DNA of 64,000 nucleotides from Litomosoides sigmodontis (taxonomy: Eukaryota > Nematoda > Chromadorea > Rhabditida > Onchocercidae): positions 744,001 through 808,000 of the forward strand of contig OY718808.1 of the NCBI GenBank assembly GCA_963070105.1. Direction: 5' to 3'. The translations under genes were made by a program, and so were the position numbers. Shown piece after piece: positions 45,645-62,100 of this stretch. The first letter of the stretch is position 1, and each line of letters starts with the position of its first letter. A model generated the notes under the pieces. The model saw only the letters and a list, made by a program, of their open reading frames with translations, ran no database searches and was not told the DNA's origin.

Positions 45645-48258
45645 CTAATCAAATTGTTGTTTTTGTGGCTGTTGATATTCTTGCTTACCCAATGCTTGCT
45701 CCAATAAAGCTATTTGCGCCTAAAAATAAAGTATTATTAGATGAAGGATTATAAATCAGCGACACTACTTGTTCGCAGATTGGCAAGAACAATGCTATGA
45801 CTTACGTAAACTAATAAGTAATCAAATAAAGCTAAAAAAGTCACGGTACTGAAACAGTTATCTTTAAGACTGTGTAGTACAAAAGAAACCGAAGATAACA
45901 GCGCACTTAAAGTCTAAAAAATAATCAATTGTGCAGTGGAATAGAGCACAACAACCTAACAACCTCAGCTTGGAAATTCGATTGCGAAGGTGTCTGACTT
46001 ATTTTCTTGCAAAAATTTAATTAATGAAAAGCACTGTTGATAACTTCACAGATGACTTGAGGAAAAGAAAATTAATAATTAAACAAATAAAGTTAGCCAA
46101 TCTAAAGATCCTACGAGATGAACAAAAGCAGGGACATAGGTGATGTGAGAATGAATAATAGATCACAGTCACATAATAGCTGAACAATATGCTTAAACAA
46201 AAAACAAAAATTGACAAACAAAAAAAAAAACAAATCGAACAACATACCAAAATAAAAGCAGACATTTTTAGGTGACAACAAACTAAAAATACCATATCAA
46301 AGAAATAGCGTCAAGAAGTAATATATGACTATTACCTTTGCATGTTTAATCTGAAGATCCGCTAAATCGGTTAAATTCTTTTTAAACGCGACCAATCGCC
46401 TCTTCTTGAAATCCAACAATTCACCTTTTGCTACTTCACTAATATCTTCGAATTTCTTACAAGCTTCACTTTGTTCTGCTTCCGCCTAAGCAATTTTGCT
46501 TAGTTTTTTAGTTTGCATAAAAAAGGATGGGGACGGACCACTATTAAAATAGCAAAAAAAGAACTGCATCAGAGTGTTCGATGGATATTACGTTTATCAA
46601 TTTCAAATTTAGGAATTATAGAAAGCATTGTGTGTGTAAAGTCCTGATATTTCCCGTCCCCAATTGCAAAAAGGCGTGAAGGAATATAGGTGCTGTAAAC
46701 CAGAGCACATACTCAACCAAACCATGTTTAGTTACCATATGTTTATTTCAAATGTCACTTGTAATGATTTAGAAAAGTTGAAAGAATACGGAATCTAATA
46801 AACTAAGAAAACTTCACGAAAAATACCTTTGGTATATCTTTATTACGTCCTCTCGCACGTTCCAATGTCTTGTTTGCTCCCTCATAATTTGCCAAACAAC
46901 GCATCCTACGATACAGAAGATTCTAAAACCGAAATTATACTTAGTAACAATTACATAATAAATATCTACTGGAGTTGAGTAATAAACACTCATTACAAGG
47001 CATTTACAAATCAAAAAAAAATAAAACTAAAGTAAATATTTTAGATAATACTCGCTCTAAGCTTCAGGATAAATATGTTACTACGACCACAAATGAGAAA
47101 AAAAATCAAGATTTCACGAAAAGGATTCAAATTTCGAGCAACTCTCAACGTTTAACTGTTGAAAAACAGTAACTTTGTCGCCATGGTTTTTGGCCTTGAT
47201 ATCCTTTCTTAAACGACTTACCTTAGCAGCATCAGTATCCTTCATATAGTATTGAAGAGTATCACCCAATTTCAACTCCTCATCAGTTGCTACTCGACTC
47301 TAAAATATAATAATTTTTTGAATCTAAAAATATTTCAGCAATCTCCGCCAAAGCTGTTCCATTCTATTCAAATAAAATACTTACATGACCATTTGTTTTA
47401 AAGCGATAGTACAGTCAGGCATCAGTTAACTAACATCAATTGCAAGTAAATGCATATATATGAGGTTCAAATTTTTACAGTTAATGGACACCATGTAAAT
47501 TTTAGAAAATAACACAAGATATTTGACCACCCAAAAATATTCGAATGTTGGAAACAAAGGTCAATTACCTCATGTTTCTTCAGCTTTTCAAATGTGAGTG
47601 ACCCTCTTACTAAATCTTTTTGCAGGTCACGATCCAACTCCTGCAACGCCATTTTTTCGAGGCACGAACCAACTCGCGCGTATGAATCAGCTACATCTAG
47701 AAATTTTATTAAATTTACCAGGCGTTTTCAAGAACTACTCTTTATACAACAAGGATATAATTCCTGTTCAGATGGATCAAATATCATGCTTCGCTGTCTC
47801 AATGAAACGATCATGACAGGTGGGTGATACAGTGGTATCGATTTCTATTAACTAAATTTTTTTACATTTTTCTCAACGCTTTCCCTTTGAAAAAAGTCGA
47901 AGTTGCCAAATCATTTTTAATATTAGTCTTCTCAAAAAGAATATTACTGGTTATCTATATTAATAATCCCACGAATTCAGCTTATAATTAGAAATAAATC
48001 CAGGACAGGTCTAATCTCAATTCTCAAATGAGATGTCTCATTGGGTCCTTCACAACAATCTTTCAGTTACTAAATGTATCCATAATTTTTTCCTCCCTTC
48101 GTTTATCTCTGCTAATGCTTTATTTTAAAATAAATTGAAGCTGAGAAAAAACTCTCCATTAGGCACTAAATAACGAATGAGTCAACCTGCATGGAAAACC
48201 CGAAAAATTTTTGCTATTTCGGTAATCAAAGCTAGGAAAGAAATAATGCTATGAGTCA

Positions 48259-48319
<61 letters not shown>

Positions 48320-51300
48320 AAAGAATATAAACCTAAGAACAATGCAGAGCACGAATGATAGAGTAGAAGCATAATTTTTCATTTCATGAATTATTAATCA
48401 ATGATGGTGGTGATGGGCAGCACAAGAAAATAAAAAAAGTGAGAGGCATAGAACTGCTTTGTTTAAAAGATGACCCGCAAGAGGCACTGCAAATTGATGT
48501 GGCATTTTAGAAATTGCAAGTTTAAGCATTACCATAAATATAAATAAAACTTCCGCGCAGTCTAAGTTTATAGTACCATGAGAAAGACTGATCACAAACT
48601 GAAGTTTATCTGAGCACGATGACTTGAAGCAGTAATGAAAGTACTAGAAATCTAAAATATATTCAAAATACCCAGGAGACACGACTAAGAAACAACACAA
48701 ATGATTAAAGACTGACATTTTAACAATTGAGATGTTAGCATGATGCTTCATAGAAATGTAAGATTGTAAAATTTTCCTGGGTGACAATTTCACTACCAAC
48801 TAACTATAGCATGCACAATAAGCATACATGGATGTGCCGGAGCGAGGCAAGTATTAATGTGATTCGTTCTTCACATTTGTCTTTTTTTAAACTTCACTAA
48901 TTCCTCTTTCTGTCTACCTCTTCCTCTCTCTTCTCCATTCTACTCCTTTACAACATAAACGTACTAATTCCACTCATAACTTCGCTCACAAGAATGAATT
49001 CAGGAAATAAAAGGAGCAAACCTCGAAAAGAAGAAAGGATCACGGCATTTTCTCAAAATTTTATATGTTCTGAATGATTTCAGTATTCATACAGAAAGGC
49101 AGCAAAAAAATGACAAAATCAATAACGACCAGTAAACTTTTTTGAAGTTGTGAATGAATAAATGATTGCAAAGTGAACAGCATTGATGTAAATGCAGGAA
49201 TAAATGAGGGAGGGAGAGAGCGAAGGTAACATGGACATTGCCAATCATAATTTATTCGTTTCTAAAAATTATTTTCAAGTTAAAAAATACTGGTAGTGAA
49301 AAATGTGAAGGATTATTAACCATATGAAATCAGAAAACTGTGTTCTAATCCTACCCCAAAACTCAATAACTTTAGTAGCAAACTTCAAGCAGTGGGGATA
49401 TTATCGTTTACCGGGGCCAATGTCCTGTAAAATTTATGGCAAAATTATAGGAGTGAAGAGGTAAATAATGTGGATAAATTTCCGGGTAAACATGCTGGTA
49501 TGCTAGTACGATAACTACTTGACAGACGAGCAACAATTGATCATTCAATAAATTCTTTTTAAATGGAAAAATAAGTGGATCAACATAACAGCAGTAGTCA
49601 AACAAAAATCAAAATTGCGCCGAAGCAATCTAAACGAAGGAAGCTTCAGCAGAATTTTTGTGCAAAGGAAAGGAATGAAAAACCTTGAGCGTCAGTGCAA
49701 CAATGTATGGTTGGCTGCGACAACCCAACAAGAAATAAATTTGCAAAATTGTAAAGACACAAAAGCAAAAGATAAAAAAGATAAGAAATGGTGTTGAAGG
49801 AAACGGAGAGATGAAGGAAAAGAAACTGATAATTATTCTTACTCAATGCAATATAAAAAGTAATTTGTTATTGGAAAAATTAAAAGATGGGGAGAGAGGT
49901 AAATAATATCCGGCTAACAAATTCTATTTCCCTCATTTTTCTCTTCATCCACAAAAAAAGCAAATCTTTAAAAAAAGAAAGAAGTCAACTGAATATTAAT
50001 TTGAGAATAAAATCAAAAAGGAATGGATTATGAAAAATGTGAAGTTACAACTGTAAAGATGGCAAGTTCTGCTTAATCGTAACGATCTACGTGGAAATGG
50101 GTCATGAACATTAAAAAAACCCTGAACCATGTTCGGACTTACAGTTTTCCACTACTTTAGGATTGAAATTGCTATATTTAAATAATTGGACTTTTAAATA
50201 CTATTCGTAATAATAGATGCATTGCAGATGAAACATAGAGGAACAGCAATGCAATTTTAATTTAATCGAAACACATGATATTAGGAATGGTATTTGGTGT
50301 TTACTTGTTCATCCTTGTCTAGAAATATAAACCAGACAAACAGTTTCGAGAAAACTGGAAAAAAGGACGCCAGACAATCAATACAACAAAACAAATAAGC
50401 TATTCGAAAAACACAACATGAAAAATTGCCACATTCTCAACGAATGATCGATTAGACGGAAAAAAAATAAAACTTTTAGTGTGCTTTACATGTATATTCA
50501 ATGATGAATACGCTAAGGACTAGCGGTTAAAATAGGTATCAAGTCATTCCAAAAATTCTCTATAAATTATTCCTAATGATGATATTTTACAATTTAAGCA
50601 TTTCGCAACTTTTGGCAAAGTTTAATCGTCATCATAAACTGTAAATCTTATTCTCAAGAAGGACTACTTTTGGCAAAGTTTAATCGTCATCATAAACTGT
50701 AAATCTTATTCTCAAGAAGGACTGTAAACAGCAAGCACTTATAAAGTCTTCGTTTGATCTGATGAAATGTTAGTATCAGTAATTTTTCCTTTTCAAAACT
50801 CTGTAAGGTTTGAACTCAAAAAAATTTTTTTTCTAAACAATAAAATCAGGAAATTGGGAAAAGCTGCGTTCATATATGTATCAAAATAATAAAGAGGAAA
50901 ATCATGACTGTTTTAGTCAAAACCAAAATAGAATCAGAAACCACCTAGTAGCCCGTCTTCAAAATAGGAAAAGTAAACAAAACAAAATCAAAAACTAACT
51001 TTTTCGGAGTCGTGAAATCCTCTCACATCTCGACGAAGCTTCTTTAACATGCGTATAATATTCAACCAAATAATTCCGCTCATGCTCGAAGAAATCATCA
51101 ACGTCTTTCTGAAAAAAAAAAAAACTAGAAGATCGTACTGCTTTCACATCTTCCTTTTCTCACCAATTCCTCATTTATGAAGCATTATAACATCATATGA
51201 GTAAGGCTTGTGATAAATCGCTATTCAACCTTCAGTCTACTATGCATTAGTACCTACAATATGGTGAGAAATGCACTAACGCACTGATTGATTACATGCA

Positions 51301-53209
51301 TAAAAATTGAAATACAAAGTTATGCATTTTCCTGTACCTGTCCTGATAGTAATACTTCATCGGCAGACTGTGTTAATCGCCTCCAAAACGAACCAACAAG
51401 TTCCTTTTTATTTTTTGCACGGACCGAAAGCTAGAACAATTTAGCATAATAAATTAATTGGAAAAGATAATTTAAAAAACGTCACAAATACAAATGAAAG
51501 TTCTCTGAATGATTATCTAAAAAGTATAACAATCGCTATAGCCCAACAACAATTTCCTTCTAAATATTTTCATGCTAATTCTATTCTACCAAAATTCATA
51601 ATCAATGGAAAACTATGTAAAGCGAAAAGAATCCTTTTTTGTTCTAACTATGACATCACAGTAAAATTTCCATCAATTTTCCATCAAACGGCATTAAATT
51701 TTTACAACTGAGTTGAAATAACTGCATTTTTTAAGATGGAAAAAGATTTGAATGTGTAAAACATAATATCCGTCAAATATTTTCTAAGATTCCTACATCC
51801 TGTTCATATTTCAAAAATATCCGAAAATTTGGATCATTTCTAAAAACCGGATGAGCCGCAAGACGACATAGAAACACTTCATGCATAGCGACAGTCTTCT
51901 TGAACGTTGCAAGATATTCTCTGAAATACTAAATTTGTTCTTTGAAAAATACAAAAAGATCTATGGATTCCCGTTATGTGTTAAATAGCATGATTATTTA
52001 CTTCATATTCAGGAAAAAGTCACCAAACAAAGCAAAATATCAAAAAAGTAAAAAAGTGCCCTCAGGGCTTCTGTGCAATATTAGAAAGAAGGGACTTAAA
52101 TAGCCTTTCTTTATTTTGTAAGAAAAGATATTTCACATCTGATGGCCTCGCAAATCACACAATTACTAGACTTACTGCTCCAACTCCTGCTTCATTTTAA
52201 GGAATTCATCCTTTGTCATCGTTGATTCACCTTCACCTAATCTTTGAAGCTTTTCACGCGATGCATCGAAATCAGGCCGTGGTGGTGCTGGAGGAATCTA
52301 CAAACAATTCCAATCGAGTACAGATAAAAGGATTACTGGTAGCCAAGATATACTGTATCTCTACAGCATTACTATAATGTAAAACTTGATATTAGAACAT
52401 ACAATAAAGCCCGCGTATTCTTCATTTTCTTCTAAACACGTATGCAACCAAATGAATTCCTCATGTTCTCGTACAACGCTAACTTCGTTTTTTGAAAAAT
52501 CAGAAAGTGTTGTCCTCGTATGAACCGTGTATTTTACCTAAATTGATATTAACTTAAATAATTACGCAGATGAGCCCATAATTTCAGGAAACAGACATTA
52601 AAGAAACCGAACAAGTTTACGAGCTACAAGATAGGTATTTTAATTCATACAATAAAAAGTCTTGCTTATATGCTGTTTACAGTTACTTAAAAAACACAAC
52701 TCACAAGCACAGAGGAAAATAACAAATATTTAATCATACCTTATCTCTTTCAGAAAGCGCATCCGAAATATCAACGATCAAGCTGTCATCTTTTGTTAGA
52801 TCAACTTTGATTTCCTCAGTGCGATGCTTTAAGAGAAAAATTATTTCAATTTGCACTGTTACAATACACAACAGTTTTACGCTAAACCAAGAAAAATAAC
52901 TAATAACTATTTTACAAATAAAACAATTTAAATATCAGATATTGTTGCACATCTAGTTAATCGCATAAATTCAAGAATTGTTGCCCCAAAAAATTGAAAA
53001 TCCCAAATTCCAATTTGTTACTTTCAGATAAATCCGTTAATTAGTTAATTGTGGAATTAAATCAGACTTACAGTTCTTTCATCCAGAGCGCCACCATTTT
53101 CCAATGACGGCAATGTTTCATTATATTTTCCAATTTCCTCATCACTACTCGTTGGATCTAACGGATTTGTTACTGTTGTTTCACCACTTCCATTAACAAC
53201 GTCAGCCAT
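45645..53209 (-). CDS. snx-6: SNX-BAR sorting nexin of the SNX5/SNX6 class
   Basis: Twelve exons (high to low): 53072-53209, 52740-52826, 52403-52537, 52176-52297, 51797-51920, 51338-51430, 51000-51108, 47569-47696, 47222-47299, 46827-46922, 46336-46485, 45645-45719; phases agree and the product is 444 residues (human SNX6 about 406). PX region: [30 protein letters not shown], then [23 protein letters not shown] region: [93 protein letters not shown]5/6 pair with SNX1/2 as the membrane-bending half of retromer/ESCPE-1 on endosomes. The N-terminus is longer than in mammals. The seventh intron (47697-50999, 3.3 kb) is by far the largest. An in-frame ATG at 53224 could add five residues. Confidence 0.96.
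48257..48316. repeat. (TA)n microsatellite in snx-6 intron 7
   Basis: About 29 TA units with one CA interruption near the left end. Confidence 0.95.
50608..50723. repeat. Exact two-copy tandem duplication of 58 bases
   Basis: The unit starting acttttggcaaagtttaatc at 50608 recurs from 50666 without a visible mismatch, including the final aaggact. It lies in the large snx-6 intron, outside coding sequence. Identity of the copies suggests a recent duplication or an assembly artefact. Confidence 0.95.
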
Positions 53210-53224
53210 ACTGTCTATCAACAT

Positions 53225-54487
53225 CGTTATGAATCAGAATTTTTTCCAGCAGAATTAACCCTTATGATGCATTCGAAGCAAAACAAAATTAATTCAACTT
53301 CTTCCTTTTCCCTTTCCAAAATTAAATGAAAAGTGCAATCCCTATCATTTCAATCACTAATATCTTGTTTAGCACATTGGTACATTTGTTTTAAACCTAT
53401 TACACATATATATTATCCATCCTCCAAAACTCCCTTACTGCAATTCTCCCAGAAATACACTACCTCATTTCACTCTCACTCATCACTTCCGAATATTCTT
53501 TAAACTTCAATCCATATAAAAAAAGTAAGCTATGTGGTGATCTATTCGGTTAAACTATCGTTTTTTTTTTACTTGAACTCAGTCTTCCTAAACTTTAAAA
53601 ATTTCTAGAAAACTTTCAAGGGAAGGAAACTATTTTGTAAACACAGAACAATTATATTTATTGGAAGGATTACGTGTTCCTCTTTGCGATTCACCGTGGA
53701 TTTCCAGTCTTTTAACAGATCAGTTAGCGTACGAGATGATGATCACATGTATTACTTACCCCTAACATGTGACGTAAACGCCTAGCACCTAACTTTTACA
53801 TTACGTAATAATTGACCAAAACAATTTATCATGCATACAATCATCATTTACCGAACGTCTAACGACACATCGATGCATACTCATACGTGCCATACGTGCA
53901 GCATTATGCAGCCTAACACATCGTACTCTCATCCTAATACTCCTCCTTCAATCATTTTTACTACAGCACGTGAAAATCAGAAAATACAATATAATGCACA
54001 GCAAAAACGGGTGACGTCATTTATTTGTGTCACACTGATTTGGTCTGAATAACAAAATTTCAAACCTTGAAATTTCGGGAATATTTGAAGTATCTAATTG
54101 CAGTTAACTGTGCTGGCGTGTTAGCATCAGTGCTGAAACAGTGGCGAGAAGATAGTGCAGTGGCATTTTTTGTGCATTTCTTTTAACATTTCACCGCTGT
54201 TTACCTCTTCATCTTTCATGTTTCCCGTCATTTTACTTCTTCGTTCCTCTCTCCCTCTTCCTTCCCACACACTCACAATCCTTTATATTTCACTAATGTT
54301 TCATTGCTTTTCAACAGGACAGTTTTATTTTACAATTCTGACATTTTCACTCATCATTTTTTTCTCAATTAGTGTTGTTCGTGTGGTAATTTTTGACGAA
54401 TATCTCCATGATTTCGTACAATAATATTGTTTTCGCAGTTTTTGGGGCATATTGCATTGTAGGAATACTGGAAGGATTCCACAAGTA
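53225..54487. promoter_or_regulatory. Divergent promoter region, snx-6 and spat-1
   Basis: The two genes are read away from each other. The stretch 53740-54010 is relatively rich in CAT/ACG words (acatgtattacttacccctaac, catacgtgcc repeats); no element can be named. Acceptors ttttcgcag (54430-54438) and attgtag (to 54462) just before spat-1 are candidate spliced-leader sites. Confidence 0.5.
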
Positions 54488-57546
<3,059 letters not shown>

Positions 57547-58539
57547 ACAGTTTTGGCCAGCGCCTTTTGGAATGAAATAAATAAAATGTTCATATCATAT
57601 CGAGTCAGTGGACTACTTGAAATTTTCCTTCTTCACTGCATTGGTAACTTGTTAAAAAACATTGAAAATTGCAACTGGTTATCACTCTAATCCGGTTTCG
57701 TGCCGGTTGTGTGTGTTTTCTTTTGATTATGTGAAATGTTTTTTAAAACGGTGTCTTGATCCTGTTGTTCGACTGTTGTGTTATTACTCATATCATTTAT
57801 ATTTTCTTATGGAATAAACATTCTGATAAATGATCCCTTCCTGCATCCGTAAGATAACTGAATTTTTTTGCACTCTGAGATAGCGAAAGCTGATGTCCAC
57901 AGGGTTGATCTAGTAAATGATGTTTAAAGGTCGCATTCTTATTATGACCCGGTGGAATTGCATATGGAGTGTACTAATATCAACGACGTGTATTGGAAGA
58001 CAGAAATTGTATACTTATCAATTTTACGCAATTTAACCAGCAGACAGGTCGAGTCACCATTGTATGAGGCAATATATATGAAAAACTAAAATCAATGAAA
58101 ACAATGCTATAGATGAAAAATGACTATCCCAACAGTTACAAACGAAGTAATATGCGATAATTGAAACCGATCACATTCGTAAATTTTTTACATAAACGAT
58201 GCAACCAAAGAGAATACTTGTGTTTCGATTATATTTTCTATGTTTTTGGTTGCAACAACTTCACATGTTTTTCACTTTAACTAAGATCCTGATACAGTTC
58301 CATTAACCCGTGCTAACATAATTAACTACCAGCTCTAAATAACTCAAAAAATTATCGGATTAAACGAAGCAACATTAACATACGCGTACTCGTGCTTATA
58401 AAGTTTCTGACATGGAAAGATGGAGAACTGGACGAACGCAAAGACGTGGGCAGGAAGAAAGATGAAGTTTTCACAATCTACTTTTCCACTGACATTGAAC
58501 TGACTTTAAAATTACAACTGAAACTGAAGAAAATGACAA
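57547..58539. other. Convergent intergenic region between spat-1 and WDR20
   Basis: It contains the 3' flanks of both genes; nothing else is recognised. Confidence 0.55.
57577..57586 (+). terminator. Likely poly(A) signal of spat-1
   Basis: Overlapping AATAAATAAA about 30 bases after the spat-1 stop codon fits the canonical cleavage signal and position for a short nematode 3' UTR. Confidence 0.6.
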
Positions 58540-58633
58540 TCAACAGACACTCTTAAAATGATAAATAGCTTTACAGCCTGTCAGGGTCCATCCTGAAATG
58601 GTACGTTCTTCATCATTCTGATCATATCCCGTA
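58540..58633 (-). CDS. wdr-20: Candidate alternative last exon of WDR20
   Basis: After a ttattgttgcag acceptor the frame encodes TGYDQNDEERTISGWTLTGC and ten more residues, then stops. It is phase-compatible with the small WDR20 exon if that exon uses its stronger donor gtcagt at 59244-59245. No similarity to known WDR20 tails is recognised, so it could also be chance within a 3' UTR. Confidence 0.3.
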
Positions 58634-59150
58634 CTGCAACAATAAATTTTTTATCACAACATCACAAAATAAAGAAACATGTTATCACCGGGGTAATTAA
58701 ATTAAGATTGCTTCAAACTGCAGCCTGCACGCAAAAAAATAACAACAAATAAGAGACGGTCAACCAACCTATCACCAAATTTTCTCATATTTAATGTTTA
58801 AATTATTTAAAATTGAATGAAGGTAAAATGAAGAGAACCAAACTTAAAAGTAATGAGATTTTTAAAACTGCAATTAAAAATAAGAATTTTTAATACTAAG
58901 TAATAAAAGGTTGAGCTGCTGGCACTTTGGAATAGAAGTTATGAAAAGATCGAAGAGACAGATGCAACGTACCACTGCACAATTCCCCTACAAACGGCAT
59001 CGTTATTAATTTATTACACAGCACGAACAAACACATTATTAGAAATATTGCATAAAGAAACTATATTACAGACTGCCCAGTACGTTGACAGCAAAAAACC
59101 ATCAATGCTTCTCTAACAAAACCCGCTTCCAGAAGATTAGATATGCTAAT

Positions 59151-62100
59151 TCAGACTACAGTTCCACTGAGATTTAGTGGGACCGGTGAATTCATCGAAT
59201 GTCGTTGAATCACTGCCTAAAATTTGATTACTTGAAACAACTGACCTGATTTCATGATCCGTTTCCTGAGGTCGACTGGAATGAACCATTAACAGTTAAT
59301 TAAAAAAGGGGGCATAAACTGTACATCTACGTTTTGTGGATTCTTTACAGATGTTATTCCATTTTATTAGCTACGAAACAAGAGAGAGATAAAACACTAG
59401 ACGGCTACACAATAGATGAACTTTGTAAACGGATATTTCAAAAGACGTGGCATATACGATATCAGTTTTTTCCTCAGTTTTCATATTGAACTAAATTAAT
59501 GAACGAACCTTGCCGGGTCGTGCCCAAGTCAATATGAAGCCTTCTTGACATGCGGTTACCACGCAATCTTCACGAAATACCAATCCTGTTAACCGTTCAT
59601 GAGCGATCTTCTTGCATATAAGTGGTTCGATTACTGTTATTTCTTCCATTCGTGGGCAAACCGGCGTTCCCAAGAATTTTGCTGAATTTTCTTTATCATT
59701 TTCATTCGCTGCAGTAGTCGAATGGTTTCTGTTCCACCTAAAAGAAAGTCGGAAATTCCTAAATCTTCAGCTCTACCATCCTTATACATATATTTCGTCA
59801 CATACAAGTAGCTTTTTTCAAACATGCACGTAAAAATATAATTTACCTGTCATGTGAACTACCAGCTAACCTCGAAGCGAAACTAAAACCGCGCTTGTGT
59901 TTTTTCCCTTTGCCGTGCGGTCGTTCTCGAACGTCAACATCAGGTTTTAATGATTCCAAAGTTGTACACACCACCATATTCTGAATATCAAATGAATAAC
60001 GGTTCCAAAAAACGTGATACAAAACGAACCTCTACTACTGCATTCACTAAAAAATAAGCAATAATTACTAATTCCTGATAAAAAACCTGGTCAGTCCCAA
60101 TCGAAATAACCGTTGATGTGCGATGATTAGGTGCTGTCTGCCTCAACACACTCTCCGTTAAATCCCATAAACACAGCTGCGTATCGTGACCCACCGAACC
60201 AATCCTAAAAGCAAGAAACATATGCTGTAAAATGATCGGAACGATGCAAAATAAATACATGTATCATCGCTCGTAACATTAGATTGAAATGAAAGAAACA
60301 TGTTAGTATCGCAAATCTCTATTGCAGTTCTTTACTCTGAAAAAGCACTCTTCATTCCTTAAGCTAATAAATAAACTATTTCAACCAGTTTTACTAGAAC
60401 CAAATCTGGCACGAATTGCAGACTGAATCTGGCACGAATTAATTGCACTTAAAGCTTAAAGCTAGAGCTCTCTGGTTTTTACGTTGAACGAAATTCACCT
60501 GTAAGTGACACCCATATTGGTATAAGCACTACCGGCAACAGAGAGTACGGAAACAGAATCTTTCTGCGTTCGCGTTTGAACATTTGATTGCATCCCACTT
60601 CGAATGCCAGCTATTGCATCATCATCTGCAATGTCCATCCTCTATCTATACCTTAAGCTGTGCTTAATTATATTTTTTATATAGCAATAAAATGTCCTGA
60701 GTTAAACATGCTTTACACTTTAAATGACGATAGAAAATGTTTAGTCAAGACAGAAAAAATTAAACTTATCGTATGTTTTGTTAGTACCAGCACAACTGTT
60801 GCAATAGCTTTTCAAATAATATCTATTACACAGTTATTATTTTCTTCTTTCTATATGCTTGACAAAAATTTTTTTGGAAACAAATCGTAGACGATTAAGT
60901 GGTAAAATTATTCATTAAAACAAACTGGAATTTTTTAACGAAGATAATGGAATAGATGCTGAAGTCGACTGCAGATCACCAAGAGATGATGGTCCGTTGA
61001 ACTGTACGTTATTGATAAATATACGATTAACCGACTGTGCAGTTGCACCTATTTAAACACATAATTACGCTTTTTTGCCATATTAACCAGTACTATTATC
61101 TCTTGCACAAATCGCTACCTCCCACATCTACTTTGCACAATTTTCAGCAAAATCGAATTGCAAATACAATTGGCACAAAGAGAGACCATTGACTCTGGCA
61201 GTAAACATTTACGGAATTTCAGAATTCCTTACTATATATAGCATGCAAAAAGGTGATTTGTCGGCATCTCATTTCTAGATCTATACCCCACGGGTTTTAA
61301 CATCCATCAATACATTATGTACAGAGCGCAATCCTTGTACTGATCCAACTAACAATACATTATATAGATCATCAAGTTTCGTAACTGCTTACAAAGCATA
61401 AAATCTAATCTTAATATTTTCTAAAAACAACGAACTTTTTTTAAATATCATATCGTTGCTACTTAAATTTGATGGTTGCAAATCTTCTTCAGAACCAAGA
61501 TCGACTGGAATACTTGAATAACCAGCATTATCTGTTACGCATGATGTATAGGGATCAAAGGCTACCTATAATTCCTGCATTTAATTGGAGCACATGGACC
61601 AGCACAGCCTTGTTTAGCATATTTTAAGTCATGTCACATAGCTGAAAATACTAAAATATCATGAAAAAATATTACAGCATATACTCAGACGTCAAGAACG
61701 TTTCAAGGTACAATGCATTGTTTCTGCTGCTATATATCCAGCGACTTTAACATACAATTGAGGAGTATTTTCTATAGTCTCACTTTTGTAAATTAAATGG
61801 GGAAAACAAAAAATTCACTTTAGAAATCCAACTTCTATGTCCTTGTCCACGACAAACGACTCGCTTCTCTTTAACTGAATAAACGGTTATTAGATCATCT
61901 TCACCACCAGTAACAATGTACCGTGCATCAGGACTCCATGCAAGACAAAGTAATCCACCGAAGTACGATTTCATATAAGAGAGCAATTCCATTGCGTGAT
62001 AATTGAAAATTCGTAAAAAACCATCCTAAAAAACCCAATGTTTTTAATTTAAACCATATATAGTGATTACAGTACAAAACCATGTGTGGGTTAATGTATA

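Noticed and set aside
49615..49797. 60-codon plus-strand frame in the snx-6 intron
   Set aside because: It has no splice, leader or similarity support and is Lys/Asp-rich because of an A-rich stretch.
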